This document shows positions 16,735-24,583 of a stretch of DNA of 45,500 nt, one piece after another. The notes below the pieces were generated by a model. The model did no database searches. It was not told where the DNA came from and saw nothing but the letters and a program-made list of their open reading frames with translations. A program made the translations under genes and the position numbers. Location: contig CANQKY010000004.1 of assembly GCA_947624575.1 (NCBI GenBank), forward strand, positions 1 to 45,500, written 5' to 3'. This DNA is from an uncultured Clostridia bacterium (lineage in GTDB: Bacteria > Bacillota > Clostridia > Oscillospirales > Ruminococcaceae). The first letter of the stretch is position 1, and each line of letters starts with the position of its first letter.

Positions 16735-17550
16735 ATGTTTTGGCAGAGCTACAAAAACACCTTTAGGACCCTTTTTCGCACAGGTCTGTTTTTGGCGATG
16801 GCGGCACTGGTGGTAGGCATGACGATCCGGCAAGCCATCTCCGGTTATCGGGTGAGCGACCACATCGCGGGCTTTGTGGTGGACGCCGATACTTATATAC
16901 AGCTCGTGGGGAATATGATTACCCCCATGCTGTGGGATTCCATGCTCTTTTTTATCATCGTTTCGGTCATGCTGATTCTAAACCGTGATTACGGTGACAG
17001 CTTCTTCGAGGTCGAGCGGGCAGGGGGTATCACACCGGCGTCGTATTTTGGGGGACGGATCGCCGCCCTTGTGAGCATTTCGGTCCCGTTCGGCTTGCTG
17101 ATGTCGTTTTTGGGGACAGACTGGTATTATTTTTCCAGGGGCGGTATGGAGGGAATGTCGCTCGCGGCGTTTTGGCGGGATTCCTCGGTGCGGATTTTGC
17201 GCTTTTATTTTCTTGGCGCCGTACCGATCATGCTGATGTACCTGGGTGTGGTGTGTCTGGTCGGCTGTCTACTAAAAAGCGGATTTGCCGGTGCGGTGGG
17301 CGGCGTGATCCTTTTTGTGTTTCATGAGCTGTGCGGCACCGTTCTCAGCCTGCGTATGCCGTCTGTCTATCGGTTTTTCAATCCGCAGGCTTTTGAAAAG
17401 TATGTCTATCTGACCTATTACGATCAGCACCTTGTTTCAAATAATTCCTTTACCCCAACCGAGTTTTGGCTATGGTTTTCGGTGATGCTGGGGTTTGCGG
17501 CGGCAGGTCTTGCGGCAGCCTATCTGCTCACCCGAAAACGGGAAATATGA
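16735..17550 (+). CDS. ABC-2 type permease paralog P2
   Basis: A 271-residue paralog of P1. It has the same opening (FWQSYKNTFRTLFRTGLF), the hallmark LILNRDYGDSFFEVERAGG and YFGGRIAAL, the segment LMYLGVVCLVGCLLKSG and a basic tail (LLTRKREI). It lacks the IPDTDPRF loop motif of the other three, which makes it the most divergent member. The ribosome binding site AAAGGAGG and the first bases of the gene are nearly identical to those of P1 and P3, showing that whole gene units were duplicated. Twelve nt separate it from P1 and 13 nt from P3. Confidence 0.77.
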   Translation: MFWQSYKNTFRTLFRTGLFLAMAALVVGMTIRQAISGYRVSDHIAGFVVDADTYIQLVGNMITPMLWDSMLFFIIVSVMLILNRDYGDSFFEVERAGGITPASYFGGRIAALVSISVPFGLLMSFLGTDWYYFSRGGMEGMSLAAFWRDSSVRILRFYFLGAVPIMLMYLGVVCLVGCLLKSGFAGAVGGVILFVFHELCGTVLSLRMPSVYRFFNPQAFEKYVYLTYYDQHLVSNNSFTPTEFWLWFSVMLGFAAAGLAAAYLLTRKREI

Positions 17551-17563
17551 AAGGAGGAATATC

Positions 17564-18409
17564 ATGTTTTGGCAGAGCTACAAAAACACCCTTAAAAACC
17601 TCACCCGCTCGCCGCTTTTTTGGGCGATGACCGCACTGGTGCTTCTGGTACTCATCAATCGGGTGATCGGGGTGAGTAACGGCGTGCTTGATCTTACTAC
17701 CGGTGAGATGATTATGGACACCGATCCGCGCTTCGTTATGCCCGATACCACCTATTATCAGTTGGCGAACAATACAGCCAACTGCTTTCTGGGCTACGCT
17801 TTGCCCTGCCTGATCGCCGTTTCGGTCATGCTGATTTTAAACCGCGATTTTGGCGACAGCTTCTTTGAGATCGAACGGGCAGGCGGTGTGAAGCCCGAGC
17901 AGTATTTTGGGGGACGGCTTGCCGCACTGGCGAGCGTTCATCTTCTCATCACGGCGATCCTTCTGCCCTTGGGATTTTATTGGTATTACTTTTCCCGCGG
18001 CGGTCTCCCCGGACTATCCAACCCGTTTGCCGATTCCGCCGTGCGGCTTTTGCGCCAATACTTTCTCGGCACTCTGCCGGTGATCCTGATGTATTTGGGG
18101 GTGGCTTATCTGATCGGCTGTCTGCTAAAAAGCGGGATCGCTGCCGCCATAGGCGGGTGCGGCATGGTTTTGTTCCATAACTTAGGGGGAACCTATCTCT
18201 TCAATCGTATGCCGAAGGTGTATCGCTTTTTTAACCCCACTCCACTTCAAAAGCATGTTTATCTGTCCTATTATGGCACGGGGCGTGCCGATGGCGCGGC
18301 ACAAACATTTACTCCTGCGGAAATGATGATTTGGCTTGCGGTGATGCTGGGGTTTGCGGCGGCAGGTTTTGCGGTAGCCTACCTGCTCACCCGCAAACGG
18401 GAAGTGTGA
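17564..18409 (+). CDS. ABC-2 type permease paralog P3
   Basis: A 281-residue paralog. The start at 17564 follows AAAGGAGG and repeats the P1 opening almost base for base; a longer reading from 17495 overlaps P2 and is rejected. It carries IMDTDPRF in the first loop, LILNRDFGDSFFEIERAGG, YFGGRLAALASV, LMYLGVAYLIGCLLKSG and the tail LLTRKREV. Its C-terminal half closely resembles P2 (NRMPKVYRFFNP versus RMPSVYRFFNP), suggesting P2 and P3 are sister copies or exchanged segments. It is followed directly by lipoprotein L1. Confidence 0.77.
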   Translation: MFWQSYKNTLKNLTRSPLFWAMTALVLLVLINRVIGVSNGVLDLTTGEMIMDTDPRFVMPDTTYYQLANNTANCFLGYALPCLIAVSVMLILNRDFGDSFFEIERAGGVKPEQYFGGRLAALASVHLLITAILLPLGFYWYYFSRGGLPGLSNPFADSAVRLLRQYFLGTLPVILMYLGVAYLIGCLLKSGIAAAIGGCGMVLFHNLGGTYLFNRMPKVYRFFNPTPLQKHVYLSYYGTGRADGAAQTFTPAEMMIWLAVMLGFAAAGFAVAYLLTRKREV

Positions 18410-18423
18410 AAGGAGGAAACATC

Positions 18424-19194
18424 ATGCGTAAACTGTCCGTTCTTTTTCTCTGCGTTTTTCTGGCGGCGTTTGCCGCCGGCTGCAAGGGGAGTGAGGCGAT
18501 CCCGATCGGAGAGCCCACCATTGCCTACGACAGCCGAACGACGGCGTACGGCGTACTGCTGCAGGGGAAGCGGTTTGCCTATCACAACGGCAATGTGGTG
18601 ATCATGCAGGCGGTCAATCAGACCGACGCCGTCCTTGACCTTGTGATCCACATGGCGTATCAAAATGAGGAAGGGCGCACCACCCTCAAGGAGGAAAGGG
18701 AGTTTTCGGGCTTTGGCGCAGGCTGTGAGAATTACTTTGTGTTCCGTCCGAACATGGCGTTTACCGGCTATTCCTTTACCCTGACCGCTGAGCCGCACGA
18801 GGGGGAAGCCTATCCTCCCTATCTGCAATTTTGCATACCCGATGCCGACGGAAAGGTGGGCGATTTTGTCATGGAGCCGGAACCGACAGAAACAACGTCG
18901 TTGTTGTCGCTCGGCGGCGTTTATTCCTGCAAAAACACCTATTCCAAGCCGCTGGGCTTCGCCGCGGATTTTGTGCTGTTTGATGGTCGGGGTGAGATTC
19001 ATTTTCTGGACACGAAACTGGAGTTTACCACGGTAAACGCCGGAAGCGATAGCTGGTATCGATTGTTTGAAGTAACGGATTGTCTGTGGGAAAACCGCCG
19101 CGATTACAATCTCCCCGAGGAATTGCAGGGGGCGGTGACCGGACTGGTCGCCGTGAAACGGGTCGATGCGGAAAATTGGACGCTCGATCCGTAA
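18424..19194 (+). CDS. Lipoprotein L1 of the ABC-2 cassette
   Basis: A 256-residue secreted lipoprotein of unknown function. The signal peptide is MRKLSVLFLCVFLAAFAAGC with the lipobox AAGC at Cys20. The mature part shares with L2 and L3 the blocks NGNVVIMQAVNQTDAVLDLVIHMAYQNEEGR and EREFSGFGAGCENYFVFRPNM (shown in parts), and a C-terminal DYNLPEELQGAVTGLVAVKRV. The pattern of alternating strands suggests a beta-sandwich. It would sit on the outer face of the membrane beside the permeases. The ATG at 18424 has AAAGGAGG upstream, 15 nt after P3. No homology to a solute-binding protein could be recognised. Confidence 0.75.
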   Translation: MRKLSVLFLCVFLAAFAAGCKGSEAIPIGEPTIAYDSRTTAYGVLLQGKRFAYHNGNVVIMQAVNQTDAVLDLVIHMAYQNEEGRTTLKEEREFSGFGAGCENYFVFRPNMAFTGYSFTLTAEPHEGEAYPPYLQFCIPDADGKVGDFVMEPEPTETTSLLSLGGVYSCKNTYSKPLGFAADFVLFDGRGEIHFLDTKLEFTTVNAGSDSWYRLFEVTDCLWENRRDYNLPEELQGAVTGLVAVKRVDAENWTLDP

Positions 19195-19638
19195 GAAACT
19201 GCCGTCCTTGTCAAAGGGCGCTCTTGCCGAAGCGTGTTCGGTGGACTGTGAATCCCACCACCATGCTGACGCATGGTCCCCCTCCCTTTGACAAGGGAGG
19301 CACTGGCGATCAAAGAGGTTTTGATAAAAATTTTAGCAAAGTTTGCTGACGGAAGATTTCACTTGTCCCAGCTTAAACCGCGATTCTGCCGTCTTTGTCA
19401 AAACCTCCCTTGTCAAAGGGCTTTCCTGCCGAAGCGCGCCCAGCGGACGACGAAGCGAGGCGGGAAAGGCGCCGCGGTCAATTTTGCGCGAGCGTTACCG
19501 CGAGCAAAAGCAAAATTGGGAACTGCAAGAGGAAAGGGACCGCGAAGCGGTGGAGGGATTCATGTTCGGCTCGAAGCAAGTGCTTCCTATTATCGTTAGA
19601 TTGAAAAAACGGTGACATCATGAAAGGAGGAGATTCTA
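19195..19638. other. Gene-free interval inside the ABC-2 cassette, mostly R2 element
   Basis: Contains an R2-like fragment (19206-19249, CTTGTCAAAGGGCGCTCTTGCCG) and the long R2 copy C at 19250-19561, then about 60 bp leading to the ribosome binding site of M1. No convincing promoter for the downstream genes was seen; TATTAT near 19589 lacks a good -35 box. Confidence 0.6.
19250..19561. mobile_element. R2 MITE-like element, copy C (long form)
   Basis: Same ends as the other R2 copies (GAATCCCACCACCATGC ... GGTGGAGGGATTC). The central 100 bp, from CACTGGCGATCAAAGAGG to TTGTCAAAACCTCCC, is about 95% identical by eye to the inverse of copy D at 42404-42609. The right end is lengthened by an insert with a CAATTTTGC/GCAAAATTG inverted repeat. 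Confidence 0.7.
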
Positions 19639-20391
19639 TTGCTGAAACGTTCTTTTTGCCGTTCGCTTTTCTTTTTCCCGCTCACGCTGGCGGTGCTGCT
19701 CTTTTCCACCTATATCTGGTATCCGTCCCCGCTCATCACCCCGCCCCAGGCGGCTGGCTTTGCGGACATGACCGAATTGGTGGTGGCTGTTTTGCTGGTG
19801 GCGTATTGCTCCCTGCTGCTGCCAAACCGGTATGAGATAGAACTCAGCCTCACCTGCGGGGTCAAAACGGCAAAGCTCGCCTTTTGCCGCCTGCTGCCCG
19901 TTTTGATTGATACATTGGCGGCGCTGTACGTCATACTGGCGTTTTATCGGTACACACCCTATGACGGCAGAGAAAGACCGCATATCCCCATCGTGATACC
20001 GGAGCATATGAAGGCGTATCTGGCGGTATCGCTCTTTGTCACCACCCTGTTTTTCACAGCACTCTATTTCTTTTTCCGCGTCCTGACCCGCAATTGCTAT
20101 ATTCCGGTGGTCATTTGTATGTTTATTGAAGCAGTGTTCGGCGGTCTTTGCAAGGACATTCAGGCGGGGAACGTCGCGCTCACCCGCTGCCGGTTCGACC
20201 CGTTTATCTCGGTGTATATGATCAGCGACAAGCTGCCAAACGCTCTGGCAGAGCAGTATGCCGATTTGTCGGTGTTGTCCCACGCCTGGACTTATAACCG
20301 CATTTTGTTCTTCGTGCTGGCGCTTTTATTGTTCGGCGCGGCGTATCTGGTTCTAAGGAGAGAACATCTCCATCAAGGCTTTGGCGAATAA
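19639..20391 (+). CDS. Polytopic membrane protein M1 of the ABC-2 cassette
   Basis: A 250-residue membrane protein with about six hydrophobic segments. It starts with TTG at 19639, following AAAGGAGG; the same TTG start and upstream bases recur at its paralog M2, which supports the choice. Conserved features are WYPSPLI after the first membrane segment, LLPNRYEIELSLTCG (a cytoplasmic loop that resembles the position of the RDFGDSFFEIERAGG loop of the permeases), HIPIVIPEHMKAYLAVS and a C-terminal block from CRFDPFISVYMISDKLPNAL to HLHQGFGE. It may be a second class of ABC-2 transmembrane subunit. It lies 14 nt before the ATPase gene. Confidence 0.75.
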   Translation: MLKRSFCRSLFFFPLTLAVLLFSTYIWYPSPLITPPQAAGFADMTELVVAVLLVAYCSLLLPNRYEIELSLTCGVKTAKLAFCRLLPVLIDTLAALYVILAFYRYTPYDGRERPHIPIVIPEHMKAYLAVSLFVTTLFFTALYFFFRVLTRNCYIPVVICMFIEAVFGGLCKDIQAGNVALTRCRFDPFISVYMISDKLPNALAEQYADLSVLSHAWTYNRILFFVLALLLFGAAYLVLRREHLHQGFGE

Positions 20392-20405
20392 AAAAGGAGG
20401 AATTG

Positions 20406-21281
20406 ATGATGATCGAAATCAAAGCATTGACAAAGGTGTACCCCAGAGGAAAAAAGAAGGCATTGGACAGTGTCAGCCTCACGATCCCGCAGGGGATTTT
20501 CGGGCTGATCGGACGAAACGGCGCGGGGAAAACCACCCTGATGCGGATCGTGGCAACGGTGATGGACGCGACCGGCGGCGAAATCTACATAGACGGCAGT
20601 CCGCTGAAAGACTGCAAGGACGTGTTTCGCTCCTCGCTGGGGTATCTGCCCCAAAGCACCAAGCTGATGCCGCGGCTGAACATCGTGGAGTTTCTCGATT
20701 ATGTCTGCATCATGAAGGGCATGAAGGAGAAGGCAGAGCGTCAGGAGAAGATCGCCTCGGTGATCGAAACGGTGGGACTGGTCGGCGAGGAGAAGAAGCG
20801 GCTCGGGAAATATTCGGGCGGTATGCTCCGGCGGGCAGGGATCGCGCAGGCGATCATCGGCGACCCCAAGGTGCTGATCATCGACGAGCCGACGACCGGA
20901 CTGGATCCTGAGGAACGGCTGTACTTCCTCAACCTGCTGTCGAGGATCGCCATGGAGCGCACCATCATTTTCTCGACCCATATCACCGCCGATATTGAGC
21001 ATCTCTGCAAGAATATCTGTATTCTGGAGCAGGGCGAGGTGAAGTATTTGGGCGAGAAGGAAGCGTTTGTTTCGGGGATCGAGGGGAAGCTGTGGACGTA
21101 CACGGGGACCCGCGAGGACGAGGAACAGCTGCGGCGGGACACGGTGGTGACTTCGGTGGCGTATGTGGACGGCGCGGCGGAGATCCGGTATGTGTCGAAC
21201 GAGCCGATCTTTGACGCAAAGCCCGCGACCCCCACGCTGGAGGACGCCTATATCCACGCCCTCGGCGGCGTCAAGAGGTGA
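20406..21281 (+). CDS. ABC-2 type transporter ATP-binding protein
   Basis: The only ATPase of the cassette, 291 residues. It has Walker A GRNGAGKTT (residues 36-44), the Q-loop YLPQST, a signature motif YSGGMLRRAGIAQAI, Walker B VLIIDEPTTGLDP and the H-loop FSTH. A C-terminal extension (WTYTGTREDEEQL onward) is typical of the drug/antibiotic ABC-2 exporter group. The start is an ATG at 20406, or the next one at 20409; GGAGG lies 5-8 nt upstream. With four candidate permeases and two M proteins in the same transcript, it presumably serves several membrane partners. It is followed by P4 with a 4-nt gap. Confidence 0.9.
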   Translation: MMIEIKALTKVYPRGKKKALDSVSLTIPQGIFGLIGRNGAGKTTLMRIVATVMDATGGEIYIDGSPLKDCKDVFRSSLGYLPQSTKLMPRLNIVEFLDYVCIMKGMKEKAERQEKIASVIETVGLVGEEKKRLGKYSGGMLRRAGIAQAIIGDPKVLIIDEPTTGLDPEERLYFLNLLSRIAMERTIIFSTHITADIEHLCKNICILEQGEVKYLGEKEAFVSGIEGKLWTYTGTREDEEQLRRDTVVTSVAYVDGAAEIRYVSNEPIFDAKPATPTLEDAYIHALGGVKR

Positions 21282-21285
21282 TCAG

Positions 21286-22137
21286 GTGTTTTGGCAGAGC
21301 TATAAGAACACACTCAAAAACCTCGCTCGCTCCCCGCTTTTTTGGGTGATGGTCGCACTGGTGTTCGGCGTGGCATTCTATGGCGCCATCGCCGGGATAT
21401 ACACTTACACCGATATCACGACAGGCGAGATCATACCGGATACCGACCCGCGGTTTCAACTGATCGAGAAACTCTATGTTACATTGGCAGGTCACTTCGA
21501 TGCGCATGTGATGTATTATGCCATGCCCTGTTTGATTGTTTGTGCCGCCATGCTGATTCTCGAGCGGGATTACGGCGACAGCTTCTTTGAGGTCGAGCGG
21601 GCAGGGGGTGTGAAGCCCGCAGGCTACCTGTTCGGGCGGTTCGCGGCGCTTGGCAGCGTGCTGATCCCGATCGGGGCGATCGCTTCCTATCTGGAATTTG
21701 TGTATTACTATGTGACACGGGGCGGACTGAGCGGGCAGGGCTTCGGGCAGATGTGGGGCGATATCACGGTGCGGGCATTGCGCACCTACTGCTTCGGCTC
21801 GGCGCCGGTGGTTTTGTTCTACCTGTTTTTGACCTATATGGCGGGCAGTCTGTTGAAAAGCGGCTTGGCGGGAGGCATGGTCGGGATCGGCCATCTCGCG
21901 CTGATGGTGATTGCGAGACAGGCGGCGATCCGTCGGTTCCTGCCGCGCATTTTTGACTATCTGTCGACCCACGGAGACACCGTCGGAAATCCGGTCATGT
22001 ACTGGTCGTTTGGCGACTATCAGACCTATCCGTTTTGCAGCAATGCGTTTGTGGCGGTATGGACGGCGTGTATGCTGGGGCAGGCGGCGGTCTGCCTGAT
22101 CGTATCTGTTTTGCTCACCCGGAAGCGGGAAATATAA
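21286..22137 (+). CDS. ABC-2 type permease paralog P4
   Basis: A 283-residue paralog of P1-P3, with a GTG start at 21286; the AGAGGTGAT site overlaps the ATPase stop. The GTG takes the place of the ATG in the otherwise identical opening FWQSYKNTLKNLARSPLFW. It carries IPDTDPRF in the first loop, LILERDYGDSFFEVERAGG, a variant YLFGRFAAL, and the tail LLTRKREI. Because it is the permease coupled to the ATPase gene, it is the best candidate for the ancestral partner from which P1-P3 were copied. Lipoprotein L2 follows after 12 nt. Confidence 0.77.
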   Translation: MFWQSYKNTLKNLARSPLFWVMVALVFGVAFYGAIAGIYTYTDITTGEIIPDTDPRFQLIEKLYVTLAGHFDAHVMYYAMPCLIVCAAMLILERDYGDSFFEVERAGGVKPAGYLFGRFAALGSVLIPIGAIASYLEFVYYYVTRGGLSGQGFGQMWGDITVRALRTYCFGSAPVVLFYLFLTYMAGSLLKSGLAGGMVGIGHLALMVIARQAAIRRFLPRIFDYLSTHGDTVGNPVMYWSFGDYQTYPFCSNAFVAVWTACMLGQAAVCLIVSVLLTRKREI

Positions 22138-22149
22138 AAGGAGAACATC

Positions 22150-22941
22150 ATGCGCAAAAAGATCATCTGTATCCTGTCGGTTATCCTGCTGTTGTGCTTT
22201 GCGGGGTGCGGCACGCCGGAGCCGGTGCCGATGAAGGAGGCGGCGATCACCTTTGACCAAAAGACCGAGGTGGACGCCGCAGGAATCGAAAAGGGGCTGC
22301 TGGTGGAGGAAAAGAAGTACGATTACAAGTCCGGCAATGTGGTGATCATGCAGATCACCAATCAGACCGGCGCTGCCCTTGACCTTTCGCTCCATATGGA
22401 GTATCAAAATGAGGAAGGGCGCACGACCTTTGCAGAAAACAGGGAGTTTTCTGGCTTTGGCGGCGGCTATCGGGATTACTTTGTGTTTTACCCCAATATG
22501 CCGTTTGCCGACTATACCTATACTCTGACCGCCGAGCCGCATGAAGGGGAAAGCTATACTCAGTATATCGTGGGAAGTCCCACCGATGTGGCACTCATTT
22601 CCAGCCCGTCTATAGACCCTTCGATGGCAGTCGTCACGGTACACGGCTGCTATGCCTTATCCAACAGCTATTCCGCGCAGCTTTATGTGGAAACCGATTT
22701 GGTGTTATTTGACAACACCGGCAAGATCCATCTTATTATGAATCATAGCGATGCGGTTCGACCGCAGGAGGGCGAACCTGAGACGGTTCATATGCACATC
22801 ATAGACGACACCGGCGTTCTGTGGAAAAACCGTAGCGATTATCAGCTCCCCGAGGAATTGCAGGGAGAGGTCACCGGACTGATTGCCGTGAAACGGGTCG
22901 AGGTGGAAGACTGGCTCGATATCCCGTCCGGGGGCTTTTGA
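22150..22941 (+). CDS. Lipoprotein L2 of the ABC-2 cassette
   Basis: A 263-residue lipoprotein, paralog of L1 and L3. The signal peptide MRKKIICILSVILLLCFAGC ends in the lipobox FAGC (Cys20). The mature protein shares the SGNVVIMQITNQTGAALDL, MEYQNEEGRTTF, EFSGFGGGYRDYFVF and YTLTAEPHEGESY blocks with L1, and ends with LPEELQGEVTGLIAVKRVEVEDW. A central segment (about residues 150-220) differs between the three lipoproteins and may be the variable, ligand-facing part. It is preceded by AAAAGGAG and lies between P4 and M2. Confidence 0.75.
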   Translation: MRKKIICILSVILLLCFAGCGTPEPVPMKEAAITFDQKTEVDAAGIEKGLLVEEKKYDYKSGNVVIMQITNQTGAALDLSLHMEYQNEEGRTTFAENREFSGFGGGYRDYFVFYPNMPFADYTYTLTAEPHEGESYTQYIVGSPTDVALISSPSIDPSMAVVTVHGCYALSNSYSAQLYVETDLVLFDNTGKIHLIMNHSDAVRPQEGEPETVHMHIIDDTGVLWKNRSDYQLPEELQGEVTGLIAVKRVEVEDWLDIPSGGF

Positions 22942-22973
22942 ACGTCACCTAATCATGAAAGGAGGAGATTCTA

Positions 22974-23726
22974 TTGCTCAAACGCTCTTTTCGCCGTTCG
23001 GGCTATTTGCTTTTCTTTGCCGTGGTGGTGCTGGTGGTCGCCACCTATGTCTGGTATCCGTCCCCGCTCATCGTGCCGTGGGAGGAAACCGGCTTTGTGG
23101 ACAGCACCGAGGACGTGTTCGCCCTGCTGCTGGCGGTGTTCTGCTCGTTTCTCCTGCCAAACCGGTATGAGATAGAACTGAGCCTCACCTGCGGCTATCC
23201 GACCTCCCGCCTTGCCTTTTCCCGCCTGCTGCCCGTTTTGGTCGATACGCTGGCAGGCGCCTTCCTTACGCTGGCGCTTTATCGGTACACGTCCTATAAT
23301 GGCATGAATAAGCCCCATATCCCGATTGTGATACCGGAGCATATGAAGGCGTATCTGGCGGTGTCCTTTTTGGTCACGGCACTGTTTTTCACAGCACTTT
23401 TCTTTTTCGTCCGTGTGTTGGTCCGGAACTGTTATCTGTCGGTCGCCTGCTGCCTGTTTTTGGAGCGGTTGTTCAGCGCGATGGGAAAATCGGTACAGCA
23501 GGGCGTTGCCGATATCACCCGCTGCCGGTTCGACCCGTTTATCTCGGTGTATATGATAAGCGACAAGCTGCCAAACGCATTGGCAGAGCAGTATACCGAA
23601 TTGTCGGGATTGGCTCACGTCTGGACCTATAACCGCATTCTGTTCTTCGTGCTGGCGCTTTTATTGTTCGGCGCGGCGTATCTGGTGCTGCAAAGAGAGC
23701 ATCTCCATAAAGGCTTTGGAGAATAA
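22974..23726 (+). CDS. Polytopic membrane protein M2 of the ABC-2 cassette
   Basis: A 250-residue paralog of M1 with the same length, TTG start and ribosome binding site. It keeps WYPSPLI, LLPNRYEIELSLTCG, HIPIVIPEHMKAYLAVS and the C-terminal CRFDPFISVYMISDKLPNAL block. The last 200 nt are about 90% or more identical to M1, while the region around residues 150-180 has diverged, so the C-terminal part was copied recently or homogenised by gene conversion. It follows L2 by 32 nt and precedes L3 by 13 nt. Confidence 0.74.
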   Translation: MLKRSFRRSGYLLFFAVVVLVVATYVWYPSPLIVPWEETGFVDSTEDVFALLLAVFCSFLLPNRYEIELSLTCGYPTSRLAFSRLLPVLVDTLAGAFLTLALYRYTSYNGMNKPHIPIVIPEHMKAYLAVSFLVTALFFTALFFFVRVLVRNCYLSVACCLFLERLFSAMGKSVQQGVADITRCRFDPFISVYMISDKLPNALAEQYTELSGLAHVWTYNRILFFVLALLLFGAAYLVLQREHLHKGFGE

Positions 23727-23739
23727 AAGGAGGGAGATC

Positions 23740-24528
23740 ATGCGCAAGCTGTTAGCCGTGATGCTGTGTATATCGCTGTTGCTGCTGTCGGCAGGGTGCG
23801 GCGGCATGAAGCCCGTTTGGGTGCGGGACGCGGTGATCTCCTTTGACCGCAAGACCGAAACACTCGCCGCAGGGGTGCCAAACGGACTGCTGGCGGAGGG
23901 AAAAAAGTACGATTACAAGTCCGGCAATGTGGTCATCATGCGGATCACCAATCAAACCAATACCACGATGGACCTCATGATCCATATGGCGTATCAAAAT
24001 GAGGAAGGGCACACGATCCTCGAGGAGGACAGGGAGTTTTTGGGGTTCCTCGCAGGCTGGCAGAATTACTTTGTGTTTCACCCGATCATCGCGTTTGCCG
24101 ATTACACCTATACCCTGACCGCTCGACCGAATGATGGGATAAGCTATGTAAACAACATCACCTTTGAGCATCGGGGCGACAAATTCGGGGTGATGCGTCT
24201 CTCGCCGTGTTATTTCGACGCGGGCATGGAAATGACCGATTTGAGCGCGTATGTCGTATCTGCCAATTCCTGCTCAAAGAAGCTGTACTGGGGCGCGGAT
24301 TTTGTCTGGTTTGACAATCGCGGCGAGCTTTATATGATTGACGATCTGCTGCAGTGGACCACTACCGATCCGTATTCTACCCATGCCGTGCAGCGACCCG
24401 TTTTGGAGAAGCTGCCCTATTCGTGGGATAATCGCAATCTGTATCAGCCGCCCGAGGAGCTCACGGGCGAGCTCACCGGACTGATCGCCCTCAAGCGGGT
24501 CGATACGGAGGGCTGGCCCTACGAGTAG
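23740..24528 (+). CDS. Lipoprotein L3 of the ABC-2 cassette
   Basis: A 262-residue lipoprotein, third paralog. The signal peptide is MRKLLAVMLCISLLLLSAGC with lipobox SAGC (Cys20). Shared blocks are YDYKSGNVVIMRITNQTN, MAYQNEEGHTILEEDREF, YTYTLTARPND and PPEELTGELTGLIALKRVD. The start at 23740 follows AAAAGGAGGG. It is the last gene of the cassette, ending just before the bidirectional terminator at 24551. Its position after M2, rather than after a permease as for L1 and L2, suggests a lost or moved permease copy. Confidence 0.75.
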   Translation: MRKLLAVMLCISLLLLSAGCGGMKPVWVRDAVISFDRKTETLAAGVPNGLLAEGKKYDYKSGNVVIMRITNQTNTTMDLMIHMAYQNEEGHTILEEDREFLGFLAGWQNYFVFHPIIAFADYTYTLTARPNDGISYVNNITFEHRGDKFGVMRLSPCYFDAGMEMTDLSAYVVSANSCSKKLYWGADFVWFDNRGELYMIDDLLQWTTTDPYSTHAVQRPVLEKLPYSWDNRNLYQPPEELTGELTGLIALKRVDTEGWPYE

Positions 24529-24550
24529 GGAAAGTGAGCGGGTATCAAAA

Positions 24551-24583
24551 AAGGAACGCTTTCGACCGAAAGCGTTCCTTTTT
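24551..24583. terminator. Bidirectional terminator between the ABC-2 cassette and the two-component genes
   Basis: Perfect stem GGAACGCTTTCG/CGAAAGCGTTCC with A-runs on the left and T-runs on the right, so it can end transcription from both sides. The histidine kinase stop codon begins at its edge (24584). Confidence 0.88.
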
